Assembly (NCBI RefSeq): GCF_005937885.2 | Contig: NZ_CP042176.1 | Coordinates: 6,319,501-6,383,500 of the forward strand | Source: Bradyrhizobium sp. KBS0727 | GTDB lineage: Bacteria > Pseudomonadota > Alphaproteobacteria > Rhizobiales > Xanthobacteraceae | Direction of reading: 5' to 3' | DNA: 64,000 nt | Part shown: positions 19,334 to 28,610 of the stretch, piece after piece | How positions within the stretch are numbered: the stretch's first letter is position 1 | How the letters are laid out: the number at the start of each line of letters is the position of its first letter | Notes under the pieces: model-generated | Told to the model about the DNA's origin: nothing | The model's database searches: none | What the model saw: only the letters and a program-made list of their open reading frames with translations | Position numbers and translations under genes: made by a program

Positions 19334-20389
19334 TTAGCACTTAACCCGCTTTTGCTCACGGTCGACGGCAGCCTTGACGCCGGCCGAGGCCCGCGGATAT
19401 TTCCGCGTCACTTCGCCGAGTGCGGCGCAGGCGGCTTCCTTTTCCTTCAGCGCCGCCAGCGACTGGCCGAGCCGCAGCAGCGAATCCGGCGCCTTGGCGG
19501 ATTTGTCGAACTTGGTGGTCACGCCGAGAAAGGCTTCCGCAGCGTCGCGATATTGCTGGCGCTGGAAGTAGCTCTCGCCGAGCCAGTATTGCGAATCCGC
19601 GATCAGGGGATCGCTCGGATACTTCTGCGCAAAATTCTTCATGGTCTCTTCGGCCAGCGCGTAATCCTTGCGCTGCATGTAGCCGATGCCGAGATCGAAC
19701 TCGTCCTTGGGCGTGGCTGACGGCGGCAGCGTTGTCAGCGCGGCGCTGGCGGGGCCTCGCGGCGGCGCGCCGGCGGGATCGCGCGGGCTGGTGGCACCGA
19801 GATCGAGCGGTTCGCCGGCGCCGCGTCCACCGGGCGCTCCGATCGGCGCTTCGTTGGCGACCGGCATCTGACCGCCGCCGAGCGCGCGCGGCGCACCGGG
19901 AGCGCCGGGATTCTGGCTGGGGTCGAAGGCATCGCCGCGGCGGCGGCCAGGCGCCTGCGGGGCGGCCGGCTCCTGCATGATCGGGGCAGGTGCCGCGATC
20001 TGCGGCTGGTCGTAGCCCGGCTGTGCCGCGGGATAACCGGGCTGCGCCTGCGGTTGGCGATAGCCGGGGTTCGGCTGAGCCGGCGGCAGCGCGGCCATGC
20101 CGGGTTGCGCGGCCTGGGGCTGGGCTGCCTGAGGCTGAACAACTTGCGGCTGGCCGCCGGGCGCCGCACCGAGCTGCCGCAGCCGATCTTCGAGCTGCCG
20201 GTTCCGGTACTGCAGTTCCTCGTTCTGGCCCGTCAGTTGCCGCAGCTGGTTTTCCAGCCGCTGGATCCGCATTTCCGCATCGGCGTCGTCGGCCTGGGCC
20301 AGTACCTGTGTGAGCGCGGCCTGGGAAGACAGAGCCAGCATCGCGACGATCGCCGCGGCGCCGGCAGCATTGAGAAACCTGGGTGACAT
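19334..20389 (-). CDS. cpoB: Tol-Pal coordinator CpoB (YbgF)
   Basis: A 351-residue periplasmic protein. It has a signal peptide (AAIVAMLALSSQAAL), an N-terminal coiled coil (MRIQRLENQLRQL), a long Pro/Gln/Ala-rich linker (about 70-215), and a C-terminal TPR domain beginning DEFDLGIGYMQRKDYALAE. CpoB links Tol-Pal constriction to peptidoglycan synthesis. The long low-complexity linker is usual in rhizobiales. It follows pal in the transcription direction, but the plus-strand hydrolase gene is inserted between them. Confidence 0.93.
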   Translation of the reverse strand: MSPRFLNAAGAAAIVAMLALSSQAALTQVLAQADDADAEMRIQRLENQLRQLTGQNEELQYRNRQLEDRLRQLGAAPGGQPQVVQPQAAQPQAAQPGMAALPPAQPNPGYRQPQAQPGYPAAQPGYDQPQIAAPAPIMQEPAAPQAPGRRRGDAFDPSQNPGAPGAPRALGGGQMPVANEAPIGAPGGRGAGEPLDLGATSPRDPAGAPPRGPASAALTTLPPSATPKDEFDLGIGYMQRKDYALAEETMKNFAQKYPSDPLIADSQYWLGESYFQRQQYRDAAEAFLGVTTKFDKSAKAPDSLLRLGQSLAALKEKEAACAALGEVTRKYPRASAGVKAAVDREQKRVKC

Positions 20390-20576
20390 TTTGCCCTGAC
20401 GAAGAAAATCGCGTTGACCCGCGAAAGCGGTACGAATTGAGGGAGGGAGTACGCCGGAATTGTGACTGGCGTTTCCGAATCCGCACGGTGGATTACGCTA
20501 TGGTTTAGTGTCGGCTTCAAAACAAGCAAGCGTGATCGTCGAGCGGCCCGTTCATCTAGCTGAAGGAAGCCAGCCC

Positions 20577-21449
20577 ATGCATGTGTCCGTGAACGGGGTG
20601 CGGCTGTTCTTCGACGTCGAGGGTGCGAAGTTCGTTCCCGACGGCCCGACGATGCGGGAAAAACCGGTGCTGCTGATGCTTCACGGCGGTCCCGGCGCCG
20701 ACCACTCGATCTACCGGCCCGCCTACTCCGCTTTGGCCGACATTGCCCAGATCGTCTATCTCGACCATCGCGGCAACGGCCGCAGCGAGGACGGCGCGCG
20801 CGAGGGCTGGAATCTGGCGCAGTGGGGCGACGACGTTCGCGCCTTCTGCGAGGTGCTCGGCATCGTCGATCCGATCGTGCTCGGCGCATCGTTCGGCGGC
20901 ATGGTGGCGATGGCCTACGCCACCCGCCATCCCGCACACCCTTCGAAGCTGATCCTCATCAGCACCGCCGCGTCCGGCGCCGAATATCTGCACCGGCGTA
21001 TCGAACTGTTCGAACGCTTTGGCGGCGCGGAAGTCGGCGCGCTGGCGCGCCGCCATTTCCTGGAAGTCGGAGGTCACACCGGCCAGGCCTCGCTGGAGGC
21101 GTGGCGACGACTGGCGATGCCGCACTACTTCCGCAAGCCCCGCGACCCCGACATGGCGCGCCGCGCCGTCGGCCGCCCGGAGGTGCTGTTCTGGTTCGCC
21201 GGACCTGATGGCGAGAGCCACCGCTTCAATCTGTTTCCCGAACTGCATCGGATCCAGTGTCCGACCCTGGTGCTCGGCGGTGAGGACGACCCTATGCACC
21301 CGATCGAAAGTCAGGCGGATATCGCAGCCGCGCTGCCGCCGCATCTCGTGCAGTTCGAACGGTTTGCCGATTGCGGGCACGCGGTCATGCCCGATGCACC
21401 CGAGCGCACGACCGCCGTGATCCGGGACTTCGTCTTGCGCGCAAAATAA
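20577..21449 (+). CDS. Alpha/beta hydrolase, proline iminopeptidase-like
   Basis: A 290-residue serine hydrolase. The oxyanion-hole motif HGGPGADHS, the nucleophile elbow GASFGG (catalytic Ser), the acid in GGEDDPMHP and the final His in CGHAVM are all seen. The HGGPG motif and YLDHRGNGRS point to family S33 (prolyl aminopeptidase) relatives, but lactonases and esterases share it. The ATG at 20577 has a GAAGGA about eight bases upstream; the GTG at 20508 does not. It runs against the surrounding minus-strand tol-pal genes. Confidence 0.87.
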   Translation: MHVSVNGVRLFFDVEGAKFVPDGPTMREKPVLLMLHGGPGADHSIYRPAYSALADIAQIVYLDHRGNGRSEDGAREGWNLAQWGDDVRAFCEVLGIVDPIVLGASFGGMVAMAYATRHPAHPSKLILISTAASGAEYLHRRIELFERFGGAEVGALARRHFLEVGGHTGQASLEAWRRLAMPHYFRKPRDPDMARRAVGRPEVLFWFAGPDGESHRFNLFPELHRIQCPTLVLGGEDDPMHPIESQADIAAALPPHLVQFERFADCGHAVMPDAPERTTAVIRDFVLRAK

Positions 21450-21474
21450 AACCGGCACCCGAAGGTGCCGGTTT
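21449..21474. terminator. Bidirectional terminator between the hydrolase and pal
   Basis: A perfect 11-bp stem (AAACCGGCACC with GGTGCCGGTTT) and 4-base loop lie between two convergent stop codons. The stem ends in A/T so that both transcripts gain a T-tract. Confidence 0.85.
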
Positions 21475-21506
21475 CGAATTCTGCGAAGGCCGACTTGAGG
21501 CCGAAT

Positions 21507-21998
21507 TTACGAGCTGGCGTTCAGCACGGTGACGGCGCGACGGTTCTGCGACCAGCAGGAGATGTCGTTGCAGACCGCGACCGGACGCTCCTTGCCGTAG
21601 GAGATCGTGCGCATGCGGTTGGCATCGATGCCGCGCGATGCGAGATAGGTTCGCACCGACTGGGCACGGCGCGCGCCGAGCGCGATGTTGTATTCGCGGG
21701 TGCCGCGCTCGTCGGCATGTCCTTCGATGGTGAAGGAATAGCGGTTGTAGGTCTGCAGCCACTGGGCCTGTTTTTCCAGGGTCGCGATCGCCTGCGGGCT
21801 CAGGTCGGTCTGGTCGCTCTCGAAGAACACGCGGTCGCCGACATTGACCACGAAATCCTGCTGGCTGCCCGGGGTCGCCGCACTGGCCATCGCGCCGTCA
21901 GGGCCGACGTTGTTTTTGGCGCAGGCGCCCATCGAGAGCGCCACGGCAAGCACCGCAGCCACCTTCCAACCCTGGAGGTTACGCATTTGATATTTCAT
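21507..21998 (-). CDS. pal: Peptidoglycan-associated lipoprotein Pal
   Basis: A 163-residue outer-membrane lipoprotein that binds meso-DAP in peptidoglycan and TolB. The signal sequence ends at a lipobox-like MGAC; the OmpA domain contains RVFFESDQTDLS, FTIEGHADERGTREYN and LGARRAQSVRTYL. The start at 21998 (MKYQMRNL) is supported by GGAGG seven bases upstream; the longer frame to 22034 places this site inside the gene. The C-terminus has a Cys pair (VCNDISCW), usual in this lineage. Confidence 0.96.
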   Translation of the reverse strand: MKYQMRNLQGWKVAAVLAVALSMGACAKNNVGPDGAMASAATPGSQQDFVVNVGDRVFFESDQTDLSPQAIATLEKQAQWLQTYNRYSFTIEGHADERGTREYNIALGARRAQSVRTYLASRGIDANRMRTISYGKERPVAVCNDISCWSQNRRAVTVLNASS

Positions 21999-22308
21999 TC
22001 CGGAGCCTCCACGCTCACGTTTTCGAACTGTCATCCCGGTCTACAGGTCGATGGTTAAGCGAACGTTCCGTCAACCTTGATGGGATGTTGCCAGACCCGC
22101 TCAAATGCCGACAAACGACGAAAAGCGACCGCGATGGTTAATGATTTGTAAATGTGGCGCGACGGTGAAGGCAAGCGCGCCCACGGCCTGAATCACCTGA
22201 TTTTAGGCGTTCGGCAGCGGCTGGATTTGCGCCGGGAGGCGAAACAAGCGTTGATACGGCCGGGACCTGCCGGACCATTTCCGGTCCGCGGGGTCGAGTC
22301 CGGCAGAC

Positions 22309-23037
22309 TCAGGAGCTTGGAACGATGGACGCGCGTTCGTAGGAGGCCTGCGCTGACTGCTGCTGGCCGGGACGCTCGAACAGCATCCGACGCTCGAACG
22401 CGGTCGAACGCAGGAACGGGTAACGGGCAAGCACCGGCTCCCGCACCGTCGGCAGATGCGCCGCCATCAATCCGACCGGCTTCACCAAGCCCGGATACAG
22501 TCGCGGCTCGCACCAGGTTTCCTGCAGGAACACCCGACGGTAAAACGCCTGATGCTCCGGACGAACGATCGCCAACCCGTAATCGGCGTTGAAATACACG
22601 CCAGCCATGGAACCGAGCCGCACGGTCACATAGGGCAGTTCAGGGAAATGACGAGCTTTGTCGGGGTCCGCGACGAAGCGGGTTGAATCGATGAAGATCC
22701 TGCCCTTGTCCAGTTCAGGGTGCAGGACATCGCCGAACAGTTCGACCGAAGGCGACATCCGCCATTCGGACGTCAGCACGCTGATGCGGATCGAGCTGTA
22801 GAGTTCGCCATTGAAGTAAACGCCGAATGTCCACGCGTTGGGGGAGTCTTCGTAACCGTCCATCACGCGCTGGTCGGCAGAAGGACGGACAGCACCCTCG
22901 CGCAAGTAAGCCCGATAGCGCAGCCTGTAGATCTCGTCCTTTTCTTCTGGCGTTGTAGCGAGACGGTAGTCGGCTTGATTTAGCCAGTCCGAACTCCGAC
23001 CCATGGCCGTCGTAGAAGCTTCGGCCGGGGACCTCAT
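22309..23037 (-). CDS. FeeM-like N-acyl amino acid synthase domain protein (acyl-homoserine-lactone-synthase fold)
   Basis: A 242-residue protein with features of the autoinducer-synthase/GNAT fold: KDEIYRLRYRAYLREG near residue 35, VYFNGELYSSIRISVLTSE, and IFIDSTRFVADPDKARHFPELPYVTVRL. These match the FeeM-type family, which joins an acyl chain from acyl carrier protein to an amino acid such as tyrosine. Product and acyl donor here are not known. The AGGAG six bases before the ATG at 23037 supports the start. It lies between a GGDEF/EAL gene and pal, on the same strand, and a perfect CtrA-type box lies just upstream. Confidence 0.8.
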   Translation of the reverse strand: MRSPAEASTTAMGRSSDWLNQADYRLATTPEEKDEIYRLRYRAYLREGAVRPSADQRVMDGYEDSPNAWTFGVYFNGELYSSIRISVLTSEWRMSPSVELFGDVLHPELDKGRIFIDSTRFVADPDKARHFPELPYVTVRLGSMAGVYFNADYGLAIVRPEHQAFYRRVFLQETWCEPRLYPGLVKPVGLMAAHLPTVREPVLARYPFLRSTAFERRMLFERPGQQQSAQASYERASIVPSS

Positions 23038-23084
23038 GCAGTACTCCTAATACTTACAAGCAACTTCTGCGAGCGACCCAAAGA

Positions 23085-23099
23085 TTAACAGCTTGTTAA
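23085..23099 (-). promoter_or_regulatory. CtrA-type box (TTAA-N7-TTAA) upstream of the FeeM-like gene
   Basis: The sequence TTAACAGCTTGTTAA is a perfect match to the CtrA consensus known from Caulobacter. It is about 50 bases upstream of the FeeM-like start codon. Function is inferred. Confidence 0.6.
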
Positions 23100-23184
23100 C
23101 GAGATTGCAAAGCTATCACGACATTAGGGTTAACCTGTTGCCGGAGCACGCGAAACTTTAGGTTGCGCCAGGTCGTCTCAACCG

Positions 23185-25515
23185 TCAAGCGATAGAGCGG
23201 GATGGAACCAGCTGCAACGGTTCGTCGGGCAGCCGCCGGCCGTGCGAAACGTTCAAAAGCTGGCGAATCCGCGCCGCCGGAACCGGCCGACTGAACAGGT
23301 AGCCCTGCACTTCGCTCACCGTGCCGTCGGCGCTGATCAATTCCAGTTGCTCGTTGCTCTCGATACCCTCGACCACGACCGACATGCCGAGGTCCGCCGA
23401 CAGCCGCGCCACGCCGCGCAGCAGCGTCAGCGGACGATCGCTATCGATGCCTTCCAGGAAGGAGCGGTCGATCTTGACCTTCTCCAGCGGGAAATTGTGC
23501 AGATAGCTGAGGCTGGAATAGCCGGTGCCGAAGTCGTCGAGCGAAATTCGCACACCGAGCGAATGCAGTTGCGACAATACGTCGTGCGTCAACTGGGTGT
23601 TGCGCAACAGCGAGGATTCGGTGATTTCGATTTCGAGGCGGTTCGCCGGCAGGCCCGAAACCTCGAGCGCGTAGCGGACCTCGCTCAGCACGTCGCGCTG
23701 ATGGAACTGCTGCGGCGAGAAATTGACGGCGACGCTGACGGCTTCCGGCCACTTCATGCATTCCATGCAGGCCTTGCGCAGGATCCAGCGGCCGAGATCG
23801 ACGATCAGGCCCATGTCCTCCGCGACCGGAATGATGTCGATCGGAGAAACCGTGCCGCGAACCGGATGGTTCCAGCGCAGCAGCGCTTCGCAGGTCGATA
23901 TTCTTCCCGACTTGAGATTGACCAGCGGCTGGTAGAACAGCTCGAACTCCTCGTTGGCCAGCGCCTTGCGCAGGTCCAGTTCGAGGATGCGGCGGGCCTC
24001 GACGACCTGCGCCATCTCGTCGCGGAAGAAGCAGAAGGTGCCGCGGCCGTCGGCCTTGGCGCGGTACAGCGCCATATCGGCGTTCTTCAGCAGCGTATCG
24101 GCGCTGACGCCGCGCGTGCTCATGGCGATGCCGACGCTGGCGCCGATCTCGACCAGATGATTGTCGATCTTGTAGCGTTCGCTCAACCGATCGACGATGC
24201 GCCGGGCCAGGCCCGCGGCGTCGTCGGCGGAATGGATGTTCTGCTGGAACACGACGAACTCGTCGCCACCGAACCGCGCCACAAAATCCTCGGGCCGCAG
24301 CATCTCGCGCAACCGCTCGGCCACCGCACAAAGCAACTGGTCGCCGCAGGGATGGCCGAGCGTGTCATTGACCTGCTTGAACTGGTCGAGATCGACAAAC
24401 AGCAACGCCGATAGCTGCTCCGCCCCTTGCTGAATCGCAAGCAGGCGACCAATTTCATCGCGGAAATTGACCCGGTTCGGCAGCGCCGTGAGTTCGTCGT
24501 AGCGGGCCAGATGACTGATGCGGGCTTCTGCAGTGCGCCGCTCGGTAATATCCTCGAGCAGCACGACGGCACCGCCGTCGGCCATCGGCTGGAACGTCCA
24601 CGACAGCGACCGGCCCCGGGCGACATCGGGATCCGTGGTGATCATGTCGCGCGCCTGCGTATCCTCGATTTCCGCCAGGATCATCCTGCTGCTGACGGCG
24701 GAGACCGAACCCGCGGCAACGCCGGCCGCCATGATGTCGGACGCGGTGACGCCTCGCTGCACAAGGTCGTCGGACAGATCCATCATTTCGCTGAAGCGAT
24801 AGTTCATGACCGCAAGTCGGCCGTCGGCGCGGAACATGCACAGCCCGTGCGGCATGTTATTCAAGGCGGTATCGAACTGGTTCGCCAGCGCCGCCTCGCG
24901 CTCGCGCGCCACCAGAGCCCGGACGAAGATTTCCTGCAGGTTGGTCGTGATCTGCCGCAGTGCCAGGAAGAACACCCCGCTGACGCAGGCCATTCCGATG
25001 TAATAGGGCGTGCCGTGCATCGCCAGCGCAATCGAGGTCGGGCCGCAGGCGACGGCAATTTGCACCTGGAAGATCCGCGGCCTGCCAAACGTTCTCCCGG
25101 CACCGGCCGCGACGTAACCCGTGGTGACCGCGAGGCAGATCATGTGGGCGACGGCGTCATTGCTGCTCAGCAAGGCGACCGAACACCAGGCGCCGAGGGT
25201 TGCGGCATAGATGATCGCCCAGAATTGATACCGCCTTTCCCAGCGCGACGCCTCATCGGCGGTCAAGACTGACTTGCGCTTGCGGTACAGGTGCATGTCG
25301 AGCGCGCGAATGGCACCGATCAGCATGAGCAATGCGACACAGGGCCAGAGCAGCATGACATCGGTCTTGAGCGCCGTCATTGCCGCCGCGAACGCAACCA
25401 TCACCGCGCCGGCGAACAATGGCGCCGCGTTCTGAAACAGCGAATCAATCAGCGCCGCGTAAGTCGACGGCGAGACATTTTGGTCCTGCTCTGCTGTTTG
25501 GCTTGCAAGCTGCAT
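23185..25515 (-). CDS. Membrane-bound GGDEF/EAL c-di-GMP enzyme with PAS domain
   Basis: A 776-residue protein. The N-terminal 200 residues hold about six hydrophobic segments, followed by a PAS domain (LNNMPHGLCMFRADGRLAVMN). A diguanylate cyclase domain follows with an intact GGDEF near residue 414, then a phosphodiesterase domain with an intact EALLRW near 542 and DDFGTGYSSLSYL. Both activities are therefore possible; which dominates cannot be told. It is co-directional with tolB (about 180 bases upstream) and the FeeM-like gene downstream. Confidence 0.95.
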   Translation of the reverse strand: MQLASQTAEQDQNVSPSTYAALIDSLFQNAAPLFAGAVMVAFAAAMTALKTDVMLLWPCVALLMLIGAIRALDMHLYRKRKSVLTADEASRWERRYQFWAIIYAATLGAWCSVALLSSNDAVAHMICLAVTTGYVAAGAGRTFGRPRIFQVQIAVACGPTSIALAMHGTPYYIGMACVSGVFFLALRQITTNLQEIFVRALVAREREAALANQFDTALNNMPHGLCMFRADGRLAVMNYRFSEMMDLSDDLVQRGVTASDIMAAGVAAGSVSAVSSRMILAEIEDTQARDMITTDPDVARGRSLSWTFQPMADGGAVVLLEDITERRTAEARISHLARYDELTALPNRVNFRDEIGRLLAIQQGAEQLSALLFVDLDQFKQVNDTLGHPCGDQLLCAVAERLREMLRPEDFVARFGGDEFVVFQQNIHSADDAAGLARRIVDRLSERYKIDNHLVEIGASVGIAMSTRGVSADTLLKNADMALYRAKADGRGTFCFFRDEMAQVVEARRILELDLRKALANEEFELFYQPLVNLKSGRISTCEALLRWNHPVRGTVSPIDIIPVAEDMGLIVDLGRWILRKACMECMKWPEAVSVAVNFSPQQFHQRDVLSEVRYALEVSGLPANRLEIEITESSLLRNTQLTHDVLSQLHSLGVRISLDDFGTGYSSLSYLHNFPLEKVKIDRSFLEGIDSDRPLTLLRGVARLSADLGMSVVVEGIESNEQLELISADGTVSEVQGYLFSRPVPAARIRQLLNVSHGRRLPDEPLQLVPSRSIA

Positions 25516-25697
25516 TGGGGGCGTACGCGATCCTGTCCGACGGGGTCGTTGTACCCTTCCGAGATGAAGCCTTTCTGAGGGAATATCGTTACCGATATCT
25601 TTTCATGGCGTTCCGATTGCGGAAATCTGCACGAAAAATCAGCATGATAGGCAATGTTTGCCGATCAGCGCAGATGCCCACTTTGGCGTGTGCACCG

Positions 25698-27056
25698 TCA
25701 GGACAGCAGCGGGGACCAGGCCGGATCGGAGGCGTAGCCCGGCGTCGGGACCCGCAATTCGTTGCGGCCCGAGATGTCGATGGTGAACAGCGACGGCCCG
25801 CCGCCGCCGCCAGCCTCGCGGAAAAACATCAAAACCCGGCCGTTCGGCGCGAATGTCGGCCCTTCATTGTGGAAACCCGAGGTCAGGATGCGTTCGCCCG
25901 AGCCGTCGGTCTTCATGATGCCGATCGCGAACTGCCCGCCGCCCTGCTTGGTGAAGGCGATATAGTCGCCACGCGGCGACCACACCGGCGTCGAATAGCT
26001 GCCCTCGCCGAACGAGATGCGCTGCGCGCCGCCGCCGCCTGCCGGCATCACATAGATCTGCGGCTTTCCGCCGCGGTCGGATTCGAAACAGATCTTGCTG
26101 CCGTCCGGCGCGTAGGACGGAGAGGTGTCGATCGCCGGCGTATCGGTCAGGCGCGTGGTGGTCTTCGACCGCAGGTCCATCACGAACAGGTTGGAGTTGC
26201 CGCCCTGCTGCAGGCTCATGATCACGCGCTGACCGTCCGGCGAGAACCGCGGCGAGAACGACATGCCGGGGAAGTTGCCGACGATCTCGCGCTGCCCGGT
26301 CTCGATGTTGAACAGGTAGACCCGCGGATCGCCCTGGCCGAACTCCATGTAGGTGATTTCCTGGGTCGACGGCGAGAACCGCGGCGTCAGCACCAGATCG
26401 GAGCCCTTGGTCAGGTAGCGGACATTGGCGCCGTCCTGGTCCATCAGCGCCAGCCGCTTGACCCGCCGCTCCTTGGGGCCGGTCTCGTCGACGAACACCA
26501 CGCGGCTGTCGAAATAGCCCTTCTCGCCGGTCAGCCGTTCGTAGATCTGGTCGGAGATGATGTGCGCGATCCGCCGCCAGTATTCCGGCGAGGTGAAATA
26601 TTGCTGGCCGGTAAGCTGCTGGCCGGTGTTGACGTCCCAGAGACGGAATTCCGCCTTGAGGCGGCCGTCGCCCTGCCGGGTCATGCGGCCGGTCACCAGC
26701 GCCTGCGCGTTGATGGTCTTCCAGCTCTGGAACTGCGGCGCGGAGTCGATATTGCTGATGCGCTCGATGAAGGCGGCCTGATCGATCGGCGCGAACAACC
26801 CACTGCGTTTGAGATTGTTGGTGATGACCTGCGACACGCCGACGCCGACCTCGGCGTCTCCCGGCGTGCCCGCCACGAAATTCGGGATCGCGATCGGCAA
26901 CGGGGTGAATTCGCCCTCGGGAACGATGATGCGCTTTGGCCCCTGCGCGAAGGCGTTGCGACCACCGGCGACCGCGCCAAGCGCGGCCATTCCGGAAATG
27001 ATCTGCCGGCGGCTGAGGCGGAACGGCATGTTGGGCAATCCAAATTTGTCGGTCAT
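25698..27056 (-). CDS. tolB: Tol-Pal translocation protein TolB
   Basis: A 452-residue periplasmic protein. The N-terminal domain and the WD-like beta-propeller (repeated blades such as FSPDGQRVIMSL and YAPDGSKICFES) are typical. It binds Pal and links to TolA. The signal region has adjacent arginines (LSRRQIISGMAALGAVAGG) and could be exported by Tat, whereas enterobacterial TolB uses Sec; this is inference. An internal Met ten codons in is an alternative start. It is downstream of tolA in the usual order. Confidence 0.95.
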   Translation of the reverse strand: MTDKFGLPNMPFRLSRRQIISGMAALGAVAGGRNAFAQGPKRIIVPEGEFTPLPIAIPNFVAGTPGDAEVGVGVSQVITNNLKRSGLFAPIDQAAFIERISNIDSAPQFQSWKTINAQALVTGRMTRQGDGRLKAEFRLWDVNTGQQLTGQQYFTSPEYWRRIAHIISDQIYERLTGEKGYFDSRVVFVDETGPKERRVKRLALMDQDGANVRYLTKGSDLVLTPRFSPSTQEITYMEFGQGDPRVYLFNIETGQREIVGNFPGMSFSPRFSPDGQRVIMSLQQGGNSNLFVMDLRSKTTTRLTDTPAIDTSPSYAPDGSKICFESDRGGKPQIYVMPAGGGGAQRISFGEGSYSTPVWSPRGDYIAFTKQGGGQFAIGIMKTDGSGERILTSGFHNEGPTFAPNGRVLMFFREAGGGGGPSLFTIDISGRNELRVPTPGYASDPAWSPLLS

Positions 27057-27099
27057 GGCTTCAAGCTTTGCTCATATTGGTGGTCGCCGGGGCCGCATG

Positions 27100-28032
27100 T
27101 CAGGTCTTCTGTTCGGTGAATACCGGCGCGAAATATTTCCATTCCTCGAAGAACGCCGCGGGCAGTCTGTACGGCTGGCATTCGATGATCGCGCGCAACG
27201 CGCTCTCCTGATAGACGCGAAGGTACGGCGTCGCCGGCGTGCCTTCGGGAACCGGCATGCCTTCCAGCGAACCGTCGCGCTTCAGCCGGATCGCGAACAC
27301 GGCTTCGGACTTCTGCTGTTCGATGCCGCCATACGGCTTCTTCCAGCAGCGCTCGACCTGCTGCTTGAACATCGCGCCCCAGGTCGCGGAGTTGTCCGCG
27401 GCCGCGCCCTTCGACAGGCCAAGGGCGGCGTTGGAATTCAAAGTGTCACCGGTCGCGGCCGCGCGCGTCGGATCGCGCTTGTCGAGCAGGGCTGCGATCT
27501 TCGACTGATCGAACGCGCGCTCGGTCTTCGGCTTCGCCGGCTCCGGCGGCTTGGCGGCCTGCTGGACCGGTTTTGGCGGCGGCTTCTTCTCTTCCTTCTT
27601 GATCGCTTCGGCGATCGGATCGGGCTTGACCGGATCCGGCTTCTTCTCGATTGGCTTCGGCTCTTCCTTCGGCTTCTCGACCACCTTCGGCGGATCGGGT
27701 TTTTTCTCGACCGGCTTTTCCTCGACCTTCGGCTGCGGCGGCGGCGAGGTGTCGGTGACGACGGGCGGCTTCTCGCTCACCTTGCCGACGGCGTCGTCGA
27801 CCGGCTTGGCTTCGGCGACCTTGTCGACCAGCGGCTTGGGGTTTTCCTTCTTGCCGGTCTTCATGCCGGCCATGATATGGGCAAGCTGATCGGGCGAGAC
27901 GACATCCACCGGGACCGAGTCCTCCGGTGTCATTTCGAGCGCCCGGGTCGAGAACGACACCATCGTCCAGCCCAGCACGAGGACGTGCAGGACCACCGAC
28001 GCAACCAGTGTCTTGTCGACCTTGACCTTCAC
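27100..28032 (-). CDS. tolA: TolA-type envelope protein
   Basis: A 310-residue inner-membrane protein with one N-terminal membrane segment (TLVASVVLHVLVLGW), a long Lys/Pro/Glu-rich periplasmic stalk (about 70-200, rich in EKKPDP repeats), and a C-terminal TolA/TonB-like domain (WGAMFKQQVERCWKKPYGG, FAIRLKRDGSLEG). It spans the periplasm to contact TolB and Pal. It lies between tolR and tolB with short gaps, in one operon. Confidence 0.94.
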   Translation of the reverse strand: MKVKVDKTLVASVVLHVLVLGWTMVSFSTRALEMTPEDSVPVDVVSPDQLAHIMAGMKTGKKENPKPLVDKVAEAKPVDDAVGKVSEKPPVVTDTSPPPQPKVEEKPVEKKPDPPKVVEKPKEEPKPIEKKPDPVKPDPIAEAIKKEEKKPPPKPVQQAAKPPEPAKPKTERAFDQSKIAALLDKRDPTRAAATGDTLNSNAALGLSKGAAADNSATWGAMFKQQVERCWKKPYGGIEQQKSEAVFAIRLKRDGSLEGMPVPEGTPATPYLRVYQESALRAIIECQPYRLPAAFFEEWKYFAPVFTEQKT

Positions 28033-28102
28033 TTGACCTTCACCCGGCCCTTCCCGCTCCGCCGTCAGCCATTGCTTGTCGTTTGGCCCGCCCGATCATG
28101 GC

Positions 28103-28573
28103 TCACGAGCCCTGCTCTGGCACGATGACGATGTTCGCCTTGAACCCCGCGGTCCGAATATACCCCAATAATTTCATCATATCCGTGTAGCAGACGTCTT
28201 TATCGCCGCGCAGAAAGACCACGCTTTCGGCATCCGACCGGGTCTCGCGGATCGCCTTGATCTTGGGCAGCAGGTCGGCGGACGAGATCAGCGTATCGCC
28301 CAGATAGAGTTCGACGTTCGAATTGCAGGCACCATTGGTGCGCTTGACCGACAGCGTCAGCGGCGGCGCATTCGAGGCCAGCGACTTGCCGCCGCTCGCG
28401 ATCGGCAGATCGATGTCGATCGTCGAGGTCATCAGCGGCGCCGCCACCATGAAGATGATCAAGAGCACCAGCATGACGTCGACCATCGGCGTGACGTTGA
28501 TCTCCGCCATGACAGCAGCACGACGCCGGCCGCGTCCACCGCCGCCGGACGAACCTGCCATGTTCATCGCCAT
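28103..28573 (-). CDS. tolR: Proton-channel component TolR
   Basis: A 156-residue ExbD/TolR protein. The single membrane segment contains NVTPMVDVMLVLLIIFMV with the key Asp used in proton flow. The periplasmic part ends with an ExbD-like fold. An N-terminal Gly/Arg-rich stretch (SSGGGGRGRRR) is usual in this lineage. It sits 37 bases after tolQ. Confidence 0.96.
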   Translation of the reverse strand: MAMNMAGSSGGGGRGRRRAAVMAEINVTPMVDVMLVLLIIFMVAAPLMTSTIDIDLPIASGGKSLASNAPPLTLSVKRTNGACNSNVELYLGDTLISSADLLPKIKAIRETRSDAESVVFLRGDKDVCYTDMMKLLGYIRTAGFKANIVIVPEQGS

Positions 28574-28610
28574 GATCTGATGCTCACGTTGCGCCCGTCA
28601 TGTGCCGCCC

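Noticed and set aside
20508..20576. GTG start for the alpha/beta hydrolase
   Set aside because: No ribosome binding site, whereas the ATG at 20577 has one and begins the conserved fold.
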